Source: Peteryoungia wuzhouensis
Lineage (GTDB): Bacteria > Pseudomonadota > Alphaproteobacteria > Rhizobiales > Rhizobiaceae
DNA length: 64,000 bases
Reading direction: 5' to 3'
Assembly: GCF_003205195.1 (NCBI RefSeq)
Contig: NZ_QJRY01000002.1
Span: 496,001 to 560,000, forward strand
In this document: positions 10,414 through 17,879 of the stretch, piece by piece
How positions within the stretch are numbered: the first letter of the stretch is position 1
How the letters are laid out: every line of letters begins with the position of its first letter
The notes under the pieces: model-generated
Database searches by the model: none
What the model was told of the DNA's origin: nothing
The model's input: only the letters and a program-made list of their open reading frames with translations
Position numbers and translations under genes: made by a program

Positions 10414-10493
10414 GCGCAAAGTCGCAGCAGACGTGACGCACGCGGGACATGGCGTCGAAATCCTATTGATGCCGTGCCCGGTTGACGGGCTAC

Positions 10494-11021
10494 CTAAAGC
10501 AATCCTTTGTCACGCAGGTCGGCAGCAAAGGTTGCAAGCGGCATCACCAGCGTCAACGGCTTGCCCTGTAGTGGCTCCGCCCCATACGACGCATACCAGT
10601 TGGCGGCGCGCTCGCTTTTGGCGTCGATGACGAGAAGGATGCCACCGCCCTCCGCGGCAATCCGCAGGCAACGCAAGGCTGCAGCGGCCAGCAATTGGCC
10701 TCCAAGCCCTCGGCCTGCCACAGTGATATCCGTTGCCAGACGCGCCAACCGGAAGCCCGGTACCTCATGCCGCGCCAATCCTCGTGCCATTACAGCAGGC
10801 ACCGCCTGATGCGCAATGGAGCATGGCGCGGCGGTATAGAAGCCGAGGATGCGGTTGGGATTTACATCATCTACCGCGCAAAAAGTCTTGGCAGCATTCT
10901 GCTCATGGCTCCGCCGGGCAAAGCGTTGCAGAAATGTATTCATCTCCGCATCACCGCAGTCGAAGGAGGCCCGATCATGGGATTTTCGGATTGCCTCTTC
11001 GTGCCAAACCGGAAGGCTCAT
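10494..11021 (-). CDS. GNAT-family acetyltransferase toxin, TacT-like
   Basis: GNAT protein of 175 residues. The N-terminus has the family's FDCGDAEMNTFLQRFA block. The acetyl-CoA loop is VAGRGLGGQLL. The C-terminus keeps the conserved tyrosine of WYASYGAEPL, which acts in acetyl transfer in TacT-like toxins that acetylate aminoacyl-tRNA. The gene overlaps the upstream DUF1778 antitoxin gene by 4 bp (ATGA), the standard antitoxin-first order. All expected motifs are present, so the toxin appears intact. The tRNA target is inferred from family knowledge. Confidence 0.9.
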   Translation of the reverse strand: MSLPVWHEEAIRKSHDRASFDCGDAEMNTFLQRFARRSHEQNAAKTFCAVDDVNPNRILGFYTAAPCSIAHQAVPAVMARGLARHEVPGFRLARLATDITVAGRGLGGQLLAAAALRCLRIAAEGGGILLVIDAKSERAANWYASYGAEPLQGKPLTLVMPLATFAADLRDKGLL

Positions 11022-11296
11022 AGAGTATCCGGCAGCGCCGCAATTGCCGCCCGAAGCTGGGCATTGGGCTTGGGCGGATTTTCCAACAGGTCCATGATGC
11101 GCAGGTAATCCTGCTCCGACACCTTGATGGCTTCCGCTTCCGCAATCACCGCCTCTGCTTCCCGCAGCGCGGACTGCGTCACGAAATTGGTCAGGTCGGT
11201 ATTGCTCAGCATCGCTGCCCGCAGCAGCTTGGATTTGGCCGATGCAGCAACTCGCAGGCTCATACGCTCATTGTCTTCGACGACTACTCTGGGCAT
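11018..11296 (-). CDS. DUF1778 ribbon-helix-helix antitoxin, TacA-like
   Basis: Antitoxin of 92 residues. The N-terminal ribbon-helix-helix DNA-binding part is ERMSLRVAASAKSKLLRAAMLSNTDLTNFVTQSAL. The C-terminal tail (SEQDYLRIMDLLENPPKPNAQLRAA) is the segment that wraps the GNAT toxin in this family. The ATG at 11296 is chosen because GGAGG lies seven bases upstream; the ATG at 11308 has no ribosome binding site. It probably represses its own operon through the inverted repeat at 11353-11373. Confidence 0.9.
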   Translation of the reverse strand: MPRVVVEDNERMSLRVAASAKSKLLRAAMLSNTDLTNFVTQSALREAEAVIAEAEAIKVSEQDYLRIMDLLENPPKPNAQLRAAIAALPDTL

Positions 11297-11352
11297 GGAA
11301 GCCTCCATTAAGGGCGAGCGGAAGAGTAAGCGAATTCAGGCCTAACGTCAAT

Positions 11353-11373
11353 TGTACGCTTTAAAGACGTACA
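11353..11373. promoter_or_regulatory. Candidate operator of the TacAT-like operon
   Basis: Inverted repeat TGTACG...CGTACA around an internal CTTTAAAG palindrome, 57 bp upstream of the antitoxin start. A ribbon-helix-helix dimer pair could bind it. Confidence 0.55.
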
Positions 11374-11430
11374 CATATACGACCTAGTCAATACGAAACT
11401 GTAGGCAGCACGGCGTAACTCCGCTCAACA

Positions 11431-11466
11431 AAAAACCCGGCGCATCAACAGGATGCACCGGGCTTT
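11431..11466 (-). terminator. Terminator downstream of the RidA gene
   Basis: On the minus strand a hairpin pairs AAAAGCCCGG-TGCATC with GATGC-GCCGGGTTTTTT (one bulge in the stem) and ends in a T run, 25 bp after the ridA-like stop codon. Confidence 0.85.
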
Positions 11467-11491
11467 TGAATCAGTTCGTCAGGCCAGCGCC

Positions 11492-11833
11492 TCAGATAGC
11501 CGCCGTGACGATGAACTCGACCTTGTAGTCCGGGGTCGCAAGTGCTGCTTCCGACGTGGCGCGAGCCGGCGGGTTTGCCGGGTCGATCCAGCCTTCCCAG
11601 ACCGCATTCATTTCGCCGAAGGTCGACATGTCGGAGAGGTAGATGATCGTCTGCAGGATCTTCGACTTGTCCGAACCGGCAGCGGCCAGCAGGCGGTCGA
11701 CTTCGGCCAGCGCCGACTTCGACTGTTCGGTCACGGACGTGCCTTCGCCGACCTGACCGGCCAGATAGACGGTGTTGCCGTGGACGACGGCGCCGCTCAT
11801 GCGCTTGCCGGGCTCGATACGCTTGATGCTCAT
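11492..11833 (-). CDS. RidA/YjgF/UK114 family protein
   Basis: Small Rid protein of 113 residues; members deaminate reactive enamine/imine intermediates released by PLP enzymes and form trimers. Family blocks are RMSGAVVHGNTVYLAGQV, DKSKILQTIIYLSDMSTF and NPPARATSEAALATPDYKVEF. The alanine and arginine of ARATSEA occupy the position of the RidA substrate-binding arginine. The ATG at 11833 is preceded by CAGGAG. It lies 81 bp downstream of the DUF442 gene on the same strand and may share its transcript. Confidence 0.9.
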   Translation of the reverse strand: MSIKRIEPGKRMSGAVVHGNTVYLAGQVGEGTSVTEQSKSALAEVDRLLAAAGSDKSKILQTIIYLSDMSTFGEMNAVWEGWIDPANPPARATSEAALATPDYKVEFIVTAAI

Positions 11834-11914
11834 GGGAAAACTCCTGCTTGAGGCTGGTTTGAAAAACAAACGGGCCGGACGCGACGGTCCGGCCACGGTG
11901 GTGGAAAAGGGATC

Positions 11915-12253
11915 TCAGCCGCGCTGGCGCAGTGCGTGCTCATAGGTCGCGGTGGAACGAGCACCCGAGCGGCAATAGCCGAGCATCGGCTTGTCGAAGT
12001 CTTCGAGCGCATCGACCATGGCGGCCACCGCATCCGGCGTTACGCCCATCGGGCCAACGGGCACATGCTTGATCTTGAGGCCCAGTTCGTCCGCGCGCTT
12101 GGCAACGGCTGCGAATTCTGGCTGGCCGAACTCCTCGCCGTCAGGGCGATGGCAGACGATCGACTTGAAGCCGAGCGCCTTGATCTGATCGACCTCGTCG
12201 ACCGTGATCTGGCCGCTGACCGAATATTCCTCGTTGATCTGCCGGATGTTCAT
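11915..12253 (-). CDS. TIGR01244/DUF442 family phosphatase-like protein
   Basis: Protein of 112 residues with the cysteine-phosphatase fold of the beta-lactamase-hydrolase-like (Blh) N-terminal domain. The signature is the P-loop CRSGARS near residue 94, with the general-acid region HVPVGPMG. Members are often annotated as sulfur transferases; phosphatase or rhodanese-like chemistry is possible and not settled by sequence. In larger Blh proteins this domain is fused to a metallo-beta-lactamase domain linked to sulfide oxidation; here it stands alone. Confidence 0.85.
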   Translation of the reverse strand: MNIRQINEEYSVSGQITVDEVDQIKALGFKSIVCHRPDGEEFGQPEFAAVAKRADELGLKIKHVPVGPMGVTPDAVAAMVDALEDFDKPMLGYCRSGARSTATYEHALRQRG

Positions 12254-12338
12254 CGGGGCACCTCGTCAATTTCTTGGGGTCAAACATCTACGACGGGCAT
12301 CCCCAAGCGTCAATCTCGCAGGTCCCTGCGTTCGACGT

Positions 12339-13166
12339 TCAGATGAAGGAAAAGGCAAGCCCGTAGTCGCGGCTCTCGCCGGGCTGCAAGATGTTGAACT
12401 CGCCGGCGGCTTCCAGTTCCGCGCGGCTCACCCAGCGATGCGACACCGGCTCGATGCCGAGCACATGCGCCGGCGCCTTCTGGTTTCGCCACACTTGCAG
12501 GTAGGGCAGCGTATCCGTGCGGAACCGCACCTTCAAGCGCTTGCCGCCGATCGCCGTCATCGGCCCAAGCCGCAGCTCGGCCCAGCCGCCATGGCCGGCG
12601 GGAACGCAGAAGATGCTGCCGTCCCCCTCGCCGAAGGCCCAGGGCATGGAGCTGCCCTCCAGCATAGCGCCTTCAAGCGCGGTACCTTCGTCGAAATGCC
12701 TGGCGCCCAGATTGATGTGGTACATCAGGAAAACCGGGATGGGCGTATCGCTGGTGTTGATCACCCGATCGGCCAGCTGGACCTCACCGCTCTCACCTTT
12801 GATCCGCCACAGCCGATGCAGCTCCGCCGTCCCGCCATCCGCCAGATTCACGGGGACAATGGCAGAGGCCAGCAGATCGTCACCCTCGGACGAAAAGGAA
12901 AGCGCCTCGGCCAAGTGGGCGGAAAATGAACCATGCAGGGGATAGTGCCGCTTGCCATCCGCCATCGGTTGCGGATGGCGGATATGGTCCGGTCCGCAGG
13001 TGAAGAGGAAACCTTCGAGCGAATGGTCGATACGGGGATCGCCGTCATCCGGGATGGCACGCCCCGGCGCCACGTCGACGCCGTCGACGATACAGGACCC
13101 GATGTCGAAGACGGAGCTTGGATCGAGCGCAAGGTGTGGTCCGCGCGGACCACGAAAGGAGATCAT
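12339..13166 (-). CDS. DUF4432 family protein, aldose-1-epimerase superfamily
   Basis: Protein of 275 residues with the beta-sandwich galactose-mutarotase fold. Candidate sugar-ring residues are in RHPQPMADGKRHYPLHGSF and MYHINLGARH, followed by GIEPVSHRWVSRAELE. No signal peptide is seen. Its ATG overlaps the TGA of the MarR gene by 4 bp, so a MarR-type repressor and this presumptive sugar-binding or epimerising protein are made together. Substrate unknown. Confidence 0.82.
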   Translation of the reverse strand: MISFRGPRGPHLALDPSSVFDIGSCIVDGVDVAPGRAIPDDGDPRIDHSLEGFLFTCGPDHIRHPQPMADGKRHYPLHGSFSAHLAEALSFSSEGDDLLASAIVPVNLADGGTAELHRLWRIKGESGEVQLADRVINTSDTPIPVFLMYHINLGARHFDEGTALEGAMLEGSSMPWAFGEGDGSIFCVPAGHGGWAELRLGPMTAIGGKRLKVRFRTDTLPYLQVWRNQKAPAHVLGIEPVSHRWVSRAELEAAGEFNILQPGESRDYGLAFSFI

Positions 13167-13645
13167 GCAATGGTTTCCTCGACGGACGGTGCCGCGATCT
13201 GAAAATGTCCGGCAGCAGCCATATGTTCGAGACCGACCAGGCCGCTGTCGAGCGACGAGAGATAGGCGATGTTGACCGACTGCTCAAGCCAGCCTTGGAA
13301 GGCTTGTGCCGAGCGCTCCAGCCGATCGAAGCGCTGGAGCCCCTCATCCGAGAGCGACAACAGCTCGAAGCGGCGATCGGCTCGATCGCGCTTGCGCAGC
13401 ACATATCCCCGATCTTCCAGCACTTTCACCGCACGGCTGATCTTGGTTTTCGATAGACCCGACTGCAGCGAAATCGACTTCGCGGTGATGGGCGACTGCT
13501 CGCCCAGCGACCACAGGACCTGCCATTCGGACCAGGACAATTCGTCGTCCGGTCCACAATACTGCGTGAACGCCGTATCGAATCGCTCCGCAACCCGGAT
13601 AAGTCGGTAAGGTAGAAAGGAATCCAGTCTCAGTCGGTCCTGCAT
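13163..13645 (-). CDS. MarR-family transcriptional regulator
   Basis: Winged-helix regulator of 160 residues: SWSEWQVLWSLGEQSPITAKSISLQSGLSKTKISRAVKVLEDRGYVLRKRDRADRR contains helix-turn-helix, recognition helix and wing (shown in part: GLSKTKISRAVKVLEDRG). The ATG at 13645 has GGGGGA upstream. It overlaps the DUF4432 gene by 4 bp and probably regulates that operon through the palindrome at 13732-13744. The ligand may be a sugar, given the partner gene, but this is inference. Confidence 0.88.
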   Translation of the reverse strand: MQDRLRLDSFLPYRLIRVAERFDTAFTQYCGPDDELSWSEWQVLWSLGEQSPITAKSISLQSGLSKTKISRAVKVLEDRGYVLRKRDRADRRFELLSLSDEGLQRFDRLERSAQAFQGWLEQSVNIAYLSSLDSGLVGLEHMAAAGHFQIAAPSVEETIA

Positions 13646-13731
13646 CGTTCCCCCTCGGATACCGCATTGACCCCGGAACCCGGTGCCGATTGAACGGTTC
13701 TCCCCCTGCCCCCACAGCAAGTTAATCTAAT

Positions 13732-13744
13732 ATTCATTATGAAT
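13732..13744. promoter_or_regulatory. Candidate MarR operator
   Basis: ATTCATTATGAAT is a perfect palindrome about one central base, in the divergent region between the MarR gene and the L,D-transpeptidase gene. MarR dimers bind palindromes of this type. Confidence 0.45.
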
Positions 13745-13810
13745 TCACCTTTTCCACATTAGTGTCAAATTTGTCGCGTTTGTCGCCCGCAGAGACGAGG
13801 AAACCGCACC

Positions 13811-15169
13811 GTGCACGACATCAGGAAATCAGGCTTGCTCATGGTGGCTCTTGCCGCCACGTCGCTGGCGACTACAGGCGCCTCATGGGCGCAATCCGTC
13901 TACGACTACCGCAAGTCCCAGACCCTTCTCGTGTCGCCGGAAGGCGACATCCTCGACTACATTCCGGAGACGGGTGATGTGGTGATCAGCCGCGACCGCA
14001 TGGGCCGCACGGTGCTGATCGACCGCTTCGGCAATCTGGTTGCGACGGAAATTCCGGCGGAGAGCTATTATCCGCCGCAAAATGCTGGACGCCATCGCGA
14101 CCTGCCCGGGGTCTACGACCCCTATCGCAACGACCCGCCACCGCAACCACGCGGCTGGGATGACGATGTCACGACCGCATCCATTCCGGACGCCCTGCCC
14201 GGCGACGGCCAGCCATTCGACGGCTCTCCCTCCGATATGCCCTATGGCGGCCCGGACATGGCGCCACCGACGGACAATGCACCGGCACGAACCGTGACCC
14301 CCGAAATCCCGGTCAAGAGCAACCTGTCGCGCCTGGAAATCACCGCCCTGCAAGTCTTCCTCGACCGCGAGGGCGTCTCCCCCGGCGTCATCGACGGCAA
14401 GATGGGGCAGAACGTCAACAAGGCCATCGTCGCCTGGCAGACGATGACCGGCGAGACGCTCGATCCGAACAATGCCGAGGATATTCTGGAGCGCCTGCGC
14501 CTCTCCGGTGGCCTGGCGATCAACAGCTACACGATCACGGCTGGCGATGCCGCAGGCCCCTATGTCGCCTCGATCCCGGAAGACTACGCCCACAAGGCGC
14601 AACTGCCGGCCATGGCCTATACCTCGACGGCCGAGATGCTGGCTGAAAAATTCCACATGGACGAAGGCTATCTGCGCGAACTCAACCCGGGTGTCGACTT
14701 CAGCATTCCCGGCACCATCATCAAGGTGATCGAGCCCGGCCCGCCGAAGACCGGCAGCGTGACCCGAATCGTCGCCGACAAGGCGCTGAAGCAGGTCTTC
14801 GCCTATGGCGCTGACGGCAATCTGGTTGCCGCCTACCCGGCCAGCATCGGCTCGACCGACACGCCCTCTCCGTCGGGCACGGTGACGATCGAGCGCATCG
14901 CGCTCAATCCGGGTTACACCTACAACCCGAAGGTCAACTTCCAGCAGGGCGCCAACGACAAGATCCTGCAGATCCCGCCGGGTCCCAACGGCCCGGTCGG
15001 CACGGTCTGGCTGGCACTGTCGAAGCCGACCTATGGCATCCACGGCACGCCCGAACCCTCCAAGATCGGCCGCACCCAGAGCCATGGCTGTATCCGCCTG
15101 ACCAATTGGGACGCAACGGAACTCGCCAAGATGGTAAAGCCGGGTGTGACCGTCGAATTTGTCGACTGA
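13811..15169 (+). CDS. Exported L,D-transpeptidase (YkuD) with peptidoglycan-binding domain
   Basis: Periplasmic enzyme of 452 residues that makes 3-3 peptidoglycan crosslinks or anchors proteins. Residues 1-28 are a signal peptide ending ASWA-QS. A PG_binding_1 domain occupies about 173-213 (LEITALQVFLDREG...VIDGKMGQ). A LysM-like stretch follows (HMDEGYLRELNPG). The C-terminal YkuD domain carries the catalytic signature GIHGT...SHGCIRLTN with C426. The GTG at 13811 is used because AGGA precedes it; an ATG at 13841 would cut into the signal peptide. Rhizobiales rely heavily on L,D-crosslinks, and large exported YkuD proteins are common in them. Confidence 0.93.
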   Translation: MHDIRKSGLLMVALAATSLATTGASWAQSVYDYRKSQTLLVSPEGDILDYIPETGDVVISRDRMGRTVLIDRFGNLVATEIPAESYYPPQNAGRHRDLPGVYDPYRNDPPPQPRGWDDDVTTASIPDALPGDGQPFDGSPSDMPYGGPDMAPPTDNAPARTVTPEIPVKSNLSRLEITALQVFLDREGVSPGVIDGKMGQNVNKAIVAWQTMTGETLDPNNAEDILERLRLSGGLAINSYTITAGDAAGPYVASIPEDYAHKAQLPAMAYTSTAEMLAEKFHMDEGYLRELNPGVDFSIPGTIIKVIEPGPPKTGSVTRIVADKALKQVFAYGADGNLVAAYPASIGSTDTPSPSGTVTIERIALNPGYTYNPKVNFQQGANDKILQIPPGPNGPVGTVWLALSKPTYGIHGTPEPSKIGRTQSHGCIRLTNWDATELAKMVKPGVTVEFVD

Positions 15170-15196
15170 CACACAGACCTCAGCGACACCCTGAAC

Positions 15197-15227
15197 AAAA
15201 GCCGCGAGCATCTCACTCGCGGCTTTT
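15197..15227 (+). terminator. Terminator of the L,D-transpeptidase gene
   Basis: Perfect 12-bp inverted repeat AAAAGCCGCGAG / CTCGCGGCTTTT with a 7-base loop, 28 bp after the stop codon. Confidence 0.9.
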
Positions 15228-15245
15228 CCTTTGGTGCGACGCGCA

Positions 15246-15274
15246 TAAAAAAACCGCCAGCATCGCCGGCGGTT
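15246..15274 (-). terminator. Terminator of the ParA-like gene
   Basis: On the minus strand AACCGCC / GGCGGTT pairs across a 9-base loop and runs into seven T residues, 28 bp beyond the parA-like stop codon. Confidence 0.82.
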
Positions 15275-15301
15275 GAGAGTTGGTGCTTTCGGGAGGAAAG
15301 T

Positions 15302-16021
15302 TCAGGCGGCGCTGCGCACCAGGCGGAACAGACGGCGCGGCTGGGCGGAGCGGATGATCTTGACCGGCAGGAGGCGCATGACCTCGTTGGCGAAGGCCTT
15401 GGCATTCTCCTGGGCCTTGTCGAGATTGCTGATCTTCGCTGCATCCATCGAATACAGCGTGCCACCACAGTCGAAGATTTCGCGGAAAGCGCTGCGTTCG
15501 GCAATCGGCGTGTTGACGACATTGACGCCGCGAGCGGCAAGCAAGCCCTTGATGGTCAGCAGCGCCCGCGTCGTCACCATGGAGGTAACGCGGGTCAGCA
15601 CAACCGAATGCGGAATGACGAGATTGCCGGCGTCTTCCATCATCTTGATCAGGTCGAGGATCTGCGCACCGCCCTTGGCGTCCATTGCACAGCCCTGCAC
15701 GGGGATCATGACATGGTCGGACAGGCCGACGGCCGTCGTCACCATGGCATCGCGGGCACCGGCGAGATCCATGATGATATAGTCATTGGTCCGCGACAAC
15801 TCGCGGATATGGCCTTGAACGGACGCAACCGAAACCTCCGAGACCACCTCGATATTGTGCTGCGGACCGGACAGCTCGAACCATTGGGTGATCCAGCGCT
15901 GCGGGTCGGCATCGAGAATCGCGACGCGATAGCCTTGATGCGCAAGCTCCGTGGCGAGCAGGAGTGCTGCGGTGGTCTTGCCGGCACCGCCCTTGGCATT
16001 GGCGAATGAAATGACTGGCAT
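15302..16021 (-). CDS. Orphan ParA/VirC1-like ATPase
   Basis: P-loop ATPase of 239 residues. The deviant Walker A motif is KGGAGKTT (10-17) with the signature lysine, and [11 protein letters not shown] is the Walker A' block. [11 protein letters not shown] is Walker B. No parB gene or parS-like site is next to it, and it has its own terminator, so it is not the chromosomal parAB locus. Length and the DADPQ...W feature resemble the VirC1/orphan ParA group, members of which position proteins or DNA at the cell pole. The cargo is unknown. Confidence 0.83.
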   Translation of the reverse strand: MPVISFANAKGGAGKTTAALLLATELAHQGYRVAILDADPQRWITQWFELSGPQHNIEVVSEVSVASVQGHIRELSRTNDYIIMDLAGARDAMVTTAVGLSDHVMIPVQGCAMDAKGGAQILDLIKMMEDAGNLVIPHSVVLTRVTSMVTTRALLTIKGLLAARGVNVVNTPIAERSAFREIFDCGGTLYSMDAAKISNLDKAQENAKAFANEVMRLLPVKIIRSAQPRRLFRLVRSAA

Positions 16022-16218
16022 GCGTGTTCCTCAAGGGCTCTGTTCCGAGCGCTTCATCGCTCTGGGGCAACCCTCGTCATTGGCGCCTCGTAAACACATC
16101 ATTGCCAATCATGGTTAATAAACCGCAAACACGAAGGCTCTGCCCCTCCCCTGAATTGGGGAGAAGCGCTGGAAATCTCTAGTATATTCGAATGTTGAAA
16201 CAGAACCGTTTGGACCGT

Positions 16219-16617
16219 TCAGCCACGCAGCGGGGTGCAGGCACCCACATGCTGCGGCCCGACGCGGCCAGCCTTGAGGTCAGACAGAAGAGGAAGCGAA
16301 GGATCGGGGCCTCCGATGCCGGCTTCGAATGTTGCGCGATCCACCTTGACCATCCGGCCACTGGCGAGAATGCTGACAAGGGTCTTCTTGTCCACCACTG
16401 CGAGGCTGACCTTGGATTTGCAGAACTGCTTGCCGTCTTTGCCTGTCAGCACCCAGCCCAGCGAACCAGACTTGCCCTGGCTCATTTTGCCAACCGTATA
16501 GCCCTTCTTCAGAAGCCCCTGATAGCTTTCTGCAAAAGCAGAACCGGCCTGGAATGCAAGGCTCGCTGCAAAAACGCCGATCAGCAGACGGCAAACCGAT
16601 TTTGTCGGAAATGACAT
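16219..16617 (-). CDS. Small exported protein of unknown function
   Basis: Protein of 132 residues. The first 30 (MSFPTKSVCRLLIGVF...AGSAFA) form a clear signal peptide, so the mature form of about 100 residues is periplasmic or secreted. It has a weakly repetitive basic body (KKGYTVGKMSQGKSG, VLTGKDGKQFCKSK) and two cysteines (in QFCKSK and GACTPL) that could form a disulfide. I do not recognise the family. The ATG at 16617 has GGGGGTG upstream; the frame also opens at a TTG at 16632. It is monocistronic, between the ParA gene and the alcohol dehydrogenase operon. Confidence 0.75.
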   Translation of the reverse strand: MSFPTKSVCRLLIGVFAASLAFQAGSAFAESYQGLLKKGYTVGKMSQGKSGSLGWVLTGKDGKQFCKSKVSLAVVDKKTLVSILASGRMVKVDRATFEAGIGGPDPSLPLLSDLKAGRVGPQHVGACTPLRG

Positions 16618-16674
16618 AAGAAACACCCCCAAAGATCAACGGACATCGCCGGAAACAGGCTGAAAGTAAAAAAG

Positions 16675-16703
16675 AAAACCCCGCCTCAAGATGGCAGGGT
16701 TTT
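16675..16703 (-). terminator. Terminator of the 23.3-16.7 kb catabolic operon
   Basis: On the minus strand AAAACCCTGCC pairs with GGCGGGGTTTT (one mismatch) across a 7-base loop, followed by TTTTCTTTTTT. It lies 31 bp after the last gene of the cluster. Confidence 0.85.
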
Positions 16704-16733
16704 CGTCGTTTTTCAATTCAGTGAGTTCCGCGC

Positions 16734-17879
16734 TTAGAAGCAGTCGGCAAACAGCTGCTTGGTGTTTTCAAGCGTCATCTTGACCGGATTGCCGCCAGCG
16801 CTCGGATCCTCGATCGCCATGGCCGAGAGTTCATCGATCCGGTCATTGGCAATGCCCATGGCCGTCAGGTTCTCGGGCACATGCAGCTCGGCGCGCAGCG
16901 CCAGCACATAGTCGTAGAACCCGTCGAAACCACCCGATATCCCGAGATAGGCGGCGGCTCTCTCGATCTTGTCTTCGATCGTGTGGCGATTGAATTTCAG
17001 CACCGGCGGCATGACAACAGCATTGGTCATGCCGTGATGGGTGTTGTAGACGGCGCCGATCGGGTGCGACAGCGCATGGATGGCGCCAAGCCCCTTCTGG
17101 AACGCCGTGGCACCCATGGCAGCCGCCGACATCATGTTGGTGCGGGCCTCGATATCGGTACCGTCATGATAGGCGCGCGGCAGGAATTCCTTGACCAGCC
17201 GCATACCTTCGAGCGCGATGCCCTGGCTCATCGGATGATAGAAGGGCGAGGAATAGGCTTCCAGGCAATGGGCGAACGCGTCCATGCCCGTACCGGCCGT
17301 GATCATCTTCGGCATGCCGACCGTCAGCTCCGGATCGCAGATGACGACGCCGGGCAGGAACTTCGGATGGAAGATGATCTTCTTCACATGGGTGACGGAG
17401 TTGGTGATGACCGAAGCGCGACCGACTTCCGAGCCGGTGCCCGCCGTGGTCGGCACGGCCACGATCGGGGCGATGCCGTCGGAATTGGCGCGGGTCCACC
17501 AGTCGCCGATATCCTCGAAATCCCATACCGGCCGCGTCTGCCCGGCCATGAAGGCAACGCACTTGCCAAGATCGAGGCCGGAGCCGCCGCCGAAGGCGAC
17601 AACGCCGTCATGGCCACCATCCTTGTAGGCCTTGATGCCGGCTTCGAGGTTCTTTTCGTTCGGGTTCGGATCAACATCGGCGAAGATCGCACGGCCGAGG
17701 CCCGCCTCTTCCAGGACATCGAGCGCCGTCTGCGTGATCCCCATCGGCGCGAGGCCCCGGTCGGTGATCAACAGCGGCTTCTTCATGCCGAGTGACTTGC
17801 AGGCGTCCGCCAGTTCCTTGATGCGGCCACGTCCCATCTTGACGGCGGTGGGATAGCTCCAGTTGGCGACGATGTTCAT
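16734..17879 (-). CDS. Iron-containing (group III) alcohol dehydrogenase
   Basis: NAD(P)-dependent alcohol dehydrogenase of 381 residues. The nucleotide-binding motif is GGGSGLDLGK. Metal ligands are the D and H of GTGMDAFAHCLEA and the two histidines of AIHALSHPIGAVYNTHHG. It overlaps the upstream aldehyde dehydrogenase gene by 4 bp (ATGA), so alcohol to aldehyde to acid conversion is encoded as a coupled pair. In this cluster the likely substrate is the hydroxyl group of a gamma-glutamylated amino alcohol; that is inference. It is the last gene of the operon and is followed by a terminator. Confidence 0.93.
   Translation of the reverse strand: MNIVANWSYPTAVKMGRGRIKELADACKSLGMKKPLLITDRGLAPMGITQTALDVLEEAGLGRAIFADVDPNPNEKNLEAGIKAYKDGGHDGVVAFGGGSGLDLGKCVAFMAGQTRPVWDFEDIGDWWTRANSDGIAPIVAVPTTAGTGSEVGRASVITNSVTHVKKIIFHPKFLPGVVICDPELTVGMPKMITAGTGMDAFAHCLEAYSSPFYHPMSQGIALEGMRLVKEFLPRAYHDGTDIEARTNMMSAAAMGATAFQKGLGAIHALSHPIGAVYNTHHGMTNAVVMPPVLKFNRHTIEDKIERAAAYLGISGGFDGFYDYVLALRAELHVPENLTAMGIANDRIDELSAMAIEDPSAGGNPVKMTLENTKQLFADCF

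Noticed and set aside
13883..15211. A 442-codon minus-strand frame opposite the L,D-transpeptidase gene
   Set aside because: Antisense shadow with no recognisable motif, whereas the plus-strand product has a signal peptide and YkuD motif.
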